A stretch of 64,000 bases of DNA, taken from Catonia carolina. Lineage: Eukaryota > Arthropoda > Insecta > Hemiptera > Achilidae. Made by a program: the position numbers and the translations under genes. Numbering within the stretch: position 1 is the stretch's first letter; each line of letters begins with the position of its first letter. This document shows, piece by piece, positions 57,291 through 64,000 of the stretch. The DNA is taken from assembly GCA_035578175.1 (NCBI GenBank), contig JAQMRL010000022.1:4695501-4759500 (forward strand). Reading direction: 5' to 3'. The notes beneath the pieces were generated by a model. That model saw only the letters and a list, made by a program, of their open reading frames with translations, had not been told where the DNA came from and searched no databases.

Positions 57291-58305
57291 CAGCAGAGAT
57301 GACGAGTCTTACATAAAGTTTAAAGTCAAGAAAACAATAAATTTAAAATAAAATCAACATAACGTTAAGTAGTATCTTATAAGTAATATCATCTATCTAA
57401 CCTACCATCCCTTACAAGATGGACCAAAGAAACAAGCGGCGTACAGAGACTTAATTTATTCAGAGCAAACCATGTATTTATATATGATGCAAGAATACTA
57501 TAAACTAGTCAATATTTAATTTGTCTTCCATCTCTATAAATAAAAAGTTTAAAATTATTCAATAGATTCCCTAGAGAAATTAAAAGGAATTGAAAGCATT
57601 CTAAAAGTTTTGAAAAATAAATTATACCTTTGACAGAGGATACTGAATATATAAGTTAATATGAAATATATAAATAATTATGCACGGTACATGCAGTTAG
57701 AGTAAGAGGTTCTGGTTACCTTGTCACAAACCATTTTATAAAAGGATCTTCCACTGTAGGTTACTACAGTTAACCGATTAGAAACTTTATAAATTTTTTT
57801 ATTATTAAACTAAACAAATAAATAAAAATTAATCAATTAATTTGTAGCATTATCTTATCTACGGTTTTACTAATAAATATTTTCATTTTGAATTTCATTT
57901 TTATTATAAGACTGATATATCTCTTACAGTGATCAATTCCAGAGAATAAAATTTATTCTCTAAGATAAGATAGTAAGATATATAATATCTTACTAACATT
58001 AGCTGTGAATTTTGATATGAAGCTTACGTAGAAGAACTCTTTGCAGGGAAGCCAATTATGTGTTTCTTTGGTTATATCACGTGTTTTACCAAGGATCGTC
58101 GACTTGGCAACCAATATTGTGAACTTGACTCCAATAGCGGATATTGAAAGGATCCAGGTAGGCATAATCTGAGGTGGATCAGAAATATAAAACCTAAAAA
58201 TTTAACATCATGCATTGAAATATAATGTGTAGCGAATAAATAAAAATTAACGATTACAAAGAACCAAAATACCATATTTGTAGAACTAATTATTAATACT
58301 ACCAT
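57291..58305. other. AT-rich DNA without a recognised feature
   Basis: Overlapping minus frames at 57953-58305 have no recognisable domain. Confidence 0.4.
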
Positions 58306-58309
58306 TAAT

Positions 58310-58465
58310 GGTTTTTAAAATTTGAACAATATTTGATTTGGCTCTTTCCGTTAATGAGACTGTAATTGGAGAAGTTTTATTATTCCCATCCGTTAATCTA
58401 TGTGCAGCATTAACTTTTGCTTGGTGATTATCTATCTTCAGTGCCCCTGCAGTAGCATTATAAGT
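58310..58465 (-). pseudogene. Possible LINE ORF1 fragment, weak
   Basis: The minus strand reads GALKIDNHQAKVNAAHRLTD then NNKTSPITVSLTERAKSNIV. It resembles the HRL...G....PI.V.F..R..R..I segment of ORF1-type RNA-binding proteins of non-LTR elements. Only ~45 residues, so the call is tentative. Confidence 0.3.
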
Positions 58466-59317
58466 ATTTTCAATATATTTCCATTTTTAATTTGGTGACT
58501 TCCGTGAACTATAATGTTATTACTTCAAAATCTGTTATTACTATTCTCAATGCTGAATTTAAAAATTTCAATTGCTTTTTTTTAATCCGTACAATCGTTT
58601 TAATTTCATCCGGTATAATCGTCTATTTTTTTTTAAGAAACGTCTAAATGGCCCTGCACAAAACGAAATTCTATTTGTGGTACATAATTCTCTATTTATA
58701 CTTTAAATCTCCTGGATTGTAATTTATTTTATTTCACCACTAATAAGATGATGTATTTATTTAAGGATTTCTTCCTTAATGTCATTTTGTAATAATTTAT
58801 TAATTTCCATTATTTGAGAATTATTTCGAGATTTGCTAGCAAAACACTTCCACTTATTGCATGACTCTTTCGACAACTTTTTAAGGTTTATTCCGGAAAT
58901 CTTGCACATGTAGAAATAGGATTGTTCACACGTTACACTCTTTGAACAATTACCGATAAATTAATAAAACAATGAAATTTATTTTATTCTGTGTTTTGAA
59001 TATATCTTATCCCACAAGAATTAATTTATTTTCTGAAATTTTTTTCGATTTTTAAAGGTATTTAGTTCTCTAATCCGTAGGATCAAGTGACTGAAGTCAA
59101 AATGCTTTACTTTTTCGGGGATTATGCACAGAATTTCCATAGAAAATATTTGAACTGCAACTTTCCAGAACAGTAAGGAACAATGTTTTTTTTACATTAG
59201 TAACAAAAACACACCTCCTCTTTTCTATTAGGAAACTTAGATTATGCAACGAATAAAGGAAATATCTATGCGTATAATTTATACTTATTACATAAGTAAC
59301 AAAACCTACTTTTTTTA
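58466..59317. other. AT-rich DNA without a recognised feature
   Basis: Nothing recognised. Confidence 0.4.
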
Positions 59318-59362
59318 TTAACAATCCGACTGTTTTGCAATTACTGCTAATGCAAACGGAAC
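59318..59362 (-). mobile_element. SINE-D tail fragment (reverse)
   Basis: Reverse complement TTTGCATTAGCAGTAATTGC followed by AAAACAGTCGGATTGTTA is the SINE-D 3' end. No head. Confidence 0.6.
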
Positions 59363-59420
59363 AAAACCTACTATATAAGTGACAAAGAACTACGTCAAAA
59401 AACAGGTGTCACTAGTGTTG

Positions 59421-59698
59421 TTTAACAGCTGATTTTCGAAGACGAAGGTTCCTGGTTCAAATCCTAGTAAAGGTAGTTAGTTTTATACGGATCTGAATAC
59501 CAGACAGTGGTTACCGGTGTACTTTGATGGTTGGGGTTTAACTAACCATACTCTCTCAGGAATGGTCGGCCTGGGTCTGAACAAGACTACACTTCATTTA
59601 CACGTCATACACATCATCCTCATCTCATTGGGTCATGGAGTTACTTATTGTTCTAAATTGAACAGATTGCAACGTACACAAATTAGGAATAAAAAATA
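59421..59698 (+). mobile_element. SINE-B copy, 5'-truncated, ~10-bp TSD
   Basis: Starts in the hairpin (TTTAACAGCTGATTTTCG), continues GACGAAGGTTCCTGGTTCAA, GGTTACCGGTGTACTTTGAT, CTCTCAGGAATGGTCGGCC, CATTGGGTCATGGAG, ATTAGGAAT and an A-rich tail. Flanked by ACTAGTGTTG (59411-59420) and ACTAATGTTG (59699-59708). Very similar to 15576-15916, so a recent copy. Confidence 0.85.
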
Positions 59699-59730
59699 AC
59701 TAATGTTGTTACACAGATTGTATTTTTAAA

Positions 59731-59940
59731 ATGGAATCAAGTAAAACATATGGTTTGAATGACATAGATGATGGACAAAGAGACTGCTTGAATGGAGGCC
59801 GAGAAATGGAGACAGACAATGTAAAGGAAGACCTACCCACTGTTAAATCGAATATGACTGGCAACTGTATGTTAAGAGACCAAGATAGAACAGAGTGGAT
59901 GGCAATGAAGGAGATCTGTGCGTAGCAGTGGTCATAAATA
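59731..59940 (+). pseudogene. LINE ORF2 extreme C-terminus (DRTEW type)
   Basis: A 64-codon frame ends NMTGNCMLRDQDRTEWMAMK, EICA, stop, QWS, matching the W...A.DR.EW..M.EAY.QQW end of CR1/Jockey-like LINE proteins. The upstream part (NDIDDGQRDCLNGGREMETD) is not recognised. Confidence 0.5.
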
Positions 59941-60950
59941 ACTATTTGTTTATGGCTATTTAACTCTTTATAACCTCTTAAGCATAAATGGTCGAAACTT
60001 CCATGTTTCCGTTTTTTCGCATAACTTTAAGAAAACAATTTTTTGAAGTATAGCTTTCTAAGCGCTTGGAACGTTAGAGAATTAAAAGTGAGTGAGTGAG
60101 TGAGGGCTTGCACATTTAAACATGTAGATGATCGTAACAAAATAACGCAATAAATTTGAATCACTATACTATTCAGTACCATGTTACAACAAAATTTTTA
60201 GAATTGTCAGTCTTCGTATCATTTATAGGAGTTAGATAAGAATATTTAAATAAGACGGCACGTCTTATTTGGTACTGCCAGTACCAAATATGATTTAAAT
60301 GAACTGTTACTTTTTTGCGTAGATTAAAAATAGAATAATGTTAACAAACGGGAATTCAAAAGTTTTGTGCATAAACTGAATATGTTGATTTGTATTTTAC
60401 AAAACAAACAAAACAGAGTGTACCAAGAAGTGTTATAGTAGCATGTGTATACGAAGAGTTGGCAAATATCTTGAGTCAGTTTGGTTGCAATGTTATTTTG
60501 TTGTTCCTTAGGGATTTCTCACTCAGCATTCTGAACTTAAGGCTTACAATAACATCAACAACAACAGCAGCGATGGTGCTATATACCACACTTCCTACTA
60601 CACCTCTCAAAAGATGATGTCATTTTCTAACCTGAGTAAAACAAAACTATTTCTTCAGGTTTGAAAATCGATACTCTTTCTGTAAATAAATAATATTTCA
60701 GATACATGTATGTTTATATGGAATTGATATAAAATTTGTCTGAAATATTTGAATTATTTAAAAAATTGAATTGAATATTTAGATTTATTGATAAATAGTT
60801 TTTTTATTAGTAAAGGAAAATCAAATCAGCTGGTGTAACTGCTTAAAAATAACTTTTTTTTACTACTTTATATCAACAATTTCCGACTAGTAATTACAAC
60901 AAATTACAGAACAAACCAAAACTTTTTTAACAAGACAAATTTTCGTGACC
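59941..60950. other. AT-rich DNA; (GTGA)n at ~60087-60104
   Basis: No gene recognised, apart from the paired hairpins at 60248-60289 listed separately. The 75-codon frame at 60390-60617 has no motif. Confidence 0.4.
60248..60289. repeat. Two overlapping perfect hairpins
   Basis: AAATAAGACG-gca-CGTCTTATTT (60248-60270) and ATTTGGTACT-gcc-AGTACCAAAT (60267-60289). Each has 10-bp perfect arms and a 3-nt loop, and they share ATTT. Confidence 0.85.
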
Positions 60951-60959
60951 TAAGCATGT

Positions 60960-61200
60960 AACCAGGATTTTGGTTTCAGGGTTAAGTCTGGAGAGTTTTT
61001 TTGGAAAGGGCTGAGTCTAGTGAATTGAACCAGGGACCCGCAGCATATTATTCTAATATAAGATTTGAATTTTCCATTCGGGAGGGGAAATGAAGCTCAC
61101 GAGGCCCTCCTCTGGCTAAGTGCCTACTTTGACCTTTACTGGGAATCGAAGCCATAACTTCTTCTCATAGTATATAGTACGCTACCAGGGATGAGGTCAT
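60960..61200 (-). mobile_element. SINE-like tRNA-derived remnant (reverse), weak
   Basis: The minus strand has CCCTGGTAGCGTACTA (A-box-like) and GGCTTCGATTCCCAG (B-box) near 61140-61195, and a second B-box-like CCCTGGTTCAATTCAC further on, near 61035. It looks like a degraded, possibly dimeric SINE; it does not match families B, D or E in detail. Confidence 0.35.
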
Positions 61201-61519
61201 TTGATAAGTATTGCATTATGATAAACAGCTGCACCACCTCAAATCTAGACCTGTGGGCAAACTCTGTAATATGGATTTAAAGAGATCATAAAACAATATT
61301 GGACGCCAGCTTTATCAGTTGTGTATGAGAAAAATAAATAAATAAAACTATGTTTCTTTGCATTCAACTAAAACATTTAATGCACCAATTACACAAACTT
61401 ATCCTTAAATTACCCTAACATTTTTAATACAGCCAACATTTTTCTGCCGCGACTTTAAACTCTTGAGGGACAAGTTAGTTTTGAAAATTAACCATAACTT
61501 TGCTCTGAAAAAACAAAAT
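61201..61519. other. AT-rich spacer, nothing recognised
   Basis: No feature seen. Confidence 0.4.
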
Positions 61520-61530
61520 TACATATGAAT

Positions 61531-61914
61531 GTTGTTGTACAGGACAGCAGCTAAAAGGCTGGTTTGAATCTCTAGAGGCCTTACTAAGTACAATTAGAAG
61601 TGTGGCGGTTTACCAGTGTCTTCCTAACTGAATTGACAAGTGTGCTTATCAGCATGCCAAGCCCTCTGAAAAGCATCTACATACTTTCCACCGTGCAAGC
61701 ACTTCATTCAACACAGGCTCTGGCTGTATAATACAATCATTACTCTCAGAGGAGATAATTTTGACTAGAGTCTTTCACAGCCATACTTCTTCTGTTATTA
61801 AATGTTTCAGTCTTATAATTGGCTGAGCATGTGACAAGAAACAAAAATTTTTGTAGCCCTGGTACTAGCAGATCGAGTGCAAACAACTTAACACTCCACC
61901 TCTGTTGCGGGAAG
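61531..61914 (-). mobile_element. Family A retroposon, copy 6 (reverse), 11-bp TSD
   Basis: Reverse copy from GTTGTTGTAC...CAGCAGCTAAAAGGCTG to CCACCTCTGTTGCGGGAAG. TACATATGAAT at 61520-61530 is repeated at 61915-61925. The minus-strand frame at 61746-61958 starts outside the element and is not a gene. Confidence 0.85.
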
Positions 61915-62117
61915 TACATATGAATAACAGCTGATAATGTAACAAGAGAGCAGTGCAACTAACAAAGGTGTCTGGCAATATATGTGATAATTGAACATCA
62001 AAGTAGTTGAAAGATATCAAACTGGTGTTAATGGCCACATAATATGTGTCAATGACCATCAAGAGGTTAATAGAAAACGAAACGTAAAATCCCCATAAGT
62101 ATATACGAAATTAATAT

Positions 62118-62447
62118 ACCTCAAACTAAATATCTCTCCATTTTCTTCTTTTTCTCCTCCTTCTCCTGGTCACGCCTTAAAATAATTTCGCCTTCTTAAA
62201 CGACTGTTCCAATCTGAAGTCCCAATGGAACTGATTTCGGTCTCTTTTATCCGAAATCAGAAAACCTCCGGGTGACAAACCTTCCTTTCACACCAACCGT
62301 TCAACCAACCCGAAGGGCAAAAGGGAAAGAGAACCAAACCAATGATTGGCTGTAAATTGGCTTATTGTCTAACTACTATTCTAATGTAACTAATTCTAAA
62401 AATAGGGGTCTTTCCAATGCACTAGTCAATGAGTTAAACCTTAAATT
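62118..62447 (+). repeat. Family C dispersed repeat, copy 2
   Basis: Collinear with 12240-12672 but about 100 bp shorter, lacking the segment between the GGCTG and TTATTGTCT blocks. GGAACTGATTTCGGTCTC, AAACCTCCGGGTGACAAACC and CGTTCAACCAACCCG match the first copy in order. Confidence 0.65.
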
Positions 62448-62524
62448 GTCGAAAATAAATCATAAAAAATAGGTACTAAAATAAATTAAGTTTTTTGGAT
62501 GATTCAATATATAAATTATATATT

Positions 62525-62897
62525 TGTTCATCACAGGCAGGCGGAGTGTTAAATCATTTGCACTCAATATGATAGGTTCAGTGCTGTAAAAAGTAGCTCT
62601 GTTTCTTATCATATGGACAACCAATTATGACTGAAGCATTTAAAAACAAAAAAGGTAGAGGTGTAAAAGACATTAGTTACATTTATCTCCATTTAGAGTA
62701 ATGAATTTTATTATACAGCCAGATCCTGTGGTGAATGAAGTGAAGTGCTTTTTAAAGAGCTCGGCGTGCTGATAAGCATAGTTTTTTACTCAGTGAAGAA
62801 TACAATTGTAAACCACCTCACTCCTCGATTTTACTTAGTAAAACCTCTAGAGGTTCAAACCAGCCTTTCGGCTGATGATCTAAACAAAAACAACAAA
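62525..62897 (+). mobile_element. Family A retroposon, copy 7
   Basis: TCATCACAGGCAGGCGGAGT start, ATCCTGTGGTGAATGAAGTG centre, TAAACCACCTCACTCCTCG, CAGCC-TTTC-GGCTG hairpin, AACAAAAACAACAA tail. It has a ~25-bp internal deletion after GAAGTGAAG relative to other copies. Confidence 0.78.
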
Positions 62898-63722
62898 CTA
62901 TAGTATGTAGGAGTAGATAGGCTATTTTTAATTTTTAATTTAATAAAATATATAATATTATACACAAAAATTTTAAAATTGATACGTTGAATTTTTATGA
63001 AAACACTTAAGTTAAGAAAAAACTGAAATTTATTACTTTATATTTGTAAATATTTATAGATACCATAAGTAAAATGGAACAAAAATACAATGAATTTACA
63101 CGAGTATTTAATATCGACCACAAAAATGTGGTGGTTACGGATCTTAAAAACTTTTACCTGAAATTATTAAAATTAAATTTAACAATATGAAGCAAATGTT
63201 ACAATATTTTAAGTTAGAAATATGAGAAAACTTTACGAAGAAATAAAAACACCGGAATAGTTGGGGTTTCCAAGTACTTCAAACTCGGACAAGCGTTCTA
63301 TAAGTTGTGAAAAAATCCAGCTCTTGTTAACTTACTTTTCCCCACTTTGGTAGCAGAACTCTCTGAGGAAGAATTGTTAAGTAAACATTCTTTTCATTAC
63401 AAATTCTAAGTGGTTGCAAATAGGGAAAGAAACTTTAAAAAATACTGTAATTTAAATTTAAAATAAGAAATTTTTGTTTAATTTGTAGAAAATACATATT
63501 CTGGTAAGAAACGTTGGTTATATTTTTAAATGATATAAGAATTGGACGGAAAATAATCAATACCGTATAATTTATGTTTAAGAAACTTAATTTTATTTTG
63601 GGACAGAGTTAAACATTCCTTATATCAACGCTGGTGGAAGAATGAGAAAATCTCTAAAAAAATTTAACTCAAAATGAACTATGAATAACAAATTACAATA
63701 GAAATTAAATAAATAACATTAA
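62898..63722. other. AT-rich DNA; probably 5' part of the decayed LINE downstream
   Basis: No recognisable frame. Since an RT domain opens at 63723, the DNA just upstream is likely degraded LINE sequence, but no endonuclease motif could be read. Confidence 0.3.
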
Positions 63723-64000
63723 GTGAGTTTAAACGAGGTCAAGAATATTATTAAACGTCTTCCATTGCACAAGTCACCCGGTCTGGATTTAATAACTGCA
63801 AAGATATTAAAGGAGTTACCAGAAAGAGGGATAATTTTTATACGAAACATATTTAATGCTATTCTCAGAACTGCGCATTTTCCTTTACAATGGAAATTGT
63901 CAACTATTGTTTTATTTCAGAAGCCGGAAAAACCATCTCACTGTGTAAGCTCTTACCGGCCCATTAGCCTTCTTTCAGTCGTGTCTAAACTTTTTGAACG
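63723..64000 (+). CDS. Jockey-type LINE reverse transcriptase, N-terminal part, cut by window end
   Basis: A continuous 92-codon frame runs off the right edge. It reads VKNIIKRLPLHKSPGLDLIT (the K.SPG.D.I motif that opens the RT domain), ELPERGIIFIRNIFNAILR, FPLQWKLSTIVLFQKPEKP and SSYRPISLLSVVSKLFER. These are RT motifs 0-2 of Jockey-clade ORF2 in proper order and spacing. The enzyme would nick the target and copy element RNA in the nucleus by target-primed reverse transcription. A stop immediately precedes the frame, and the endonuclease domain expected upstream is not readable, so the copy is probably 5'-damaged even though this part is intact. The catalytic FADD lies beyond the window. 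It is the only LINE fragment here without internal stops, so it may be fairly young. Confidence 0.85.
   Translation, partial: MSLNEVKNIIKRLPLHKSPGLDLITAKILKELPERGIIFIRNIFNAILRTAHFPLQWKLSTIVLFQKPEKPSHCVSSYRPISLLSVVSKLFE

Noticed and set aside
57953..58305. Overlapping 70- and 77-codon minus frames as coding DNA
   Set aside because: Frames overlap each other and neither reading shows LINE, transposase or host protein motifs.

Overview
The window reads as non-coding DNA from an animal genome, most likely an insect and possibly a hemipteran. The order is inferred only from the style of the repeats. The base composition is strongly AT-rich, there are no prokaryote-like operons, and no host protein-coding gene can be read with confidence. 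The longest open reading frame (270 codons) lies inside an LTR retrotransposon. What can be supported is a dense, layered set of transposable elements, many with recognisable target-site duplications (TSDs).

Region by region. 1-10 kb: a 395-bp retroposon copy (family A), a Harbinger-type MITE with TAA duplications, a decayed LINE, two more terminal-inverted-repeat elements, and a long foldback element (family I) with a 5'-truncated LINE inserted in one arm. 10.4-11 kb: a sharply GC-rich block with two histone-mRNA-like 3' stem-loops in tandem. 12-16 kb: repeat family C, a tRNA-derived SINE (family B), a Jockey-like LINE tail, and a probable solo LTR (family G) interrupted by a SINE-B copy with a 13-bp TSD. 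17-25 kb: more SINE-B, SINE-E and family A copies, a LINE reverse transcriptase core with FADD motif, and a Jockey-like LINE tail. 25.7-26.7 kb: family F, a ~1-kb repeat carrying a long GT microsatellite. 27-37 kb: mostly featureless AT-rich DNA with family A copies, a pogo/Tigger-like element, a Tc1/mariner-like MITE, a Jockey tail and a complete SINE-D.

38-47 kb: SINE-E copies, a partial family F copy, a possible host first exon at 40.3 kb (weak), a solo LTR with ATAT duplications, and the best-preserved element of the window: a 1.66-kb two-LTR retrotransposon with AGTT duplications and a single coiled-coil, Gag-like ORF, inserted into a second full family F copy. 47-54 kb: opposed LINE fragments, a MITE-like inverted repeat, a second family G solo LTR (ATAC duplications) holding a SINE-D with 13-bp TSD, and a GC-richer block. 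55-64 kb: a ~1.6-kb inverted duplication, Jockey-like LINE tails, SINE fragments, two family A copies, a second family C copy, and at the right edge the start of a Jockey-type reverse transcriptase domain cut by the window end.

Functionally the elements interact as parasites and hosts of one another. Jockey/CR1-like LINEs would supply the enzymes that copy SINEs B, D, E and probably family A. The non-autonomous LTR element would need a Pol from a related autonomous copy. Nested insertions give a relative order of events: families F, G and I are older than the LTR, SINE and LINE copies they contain.
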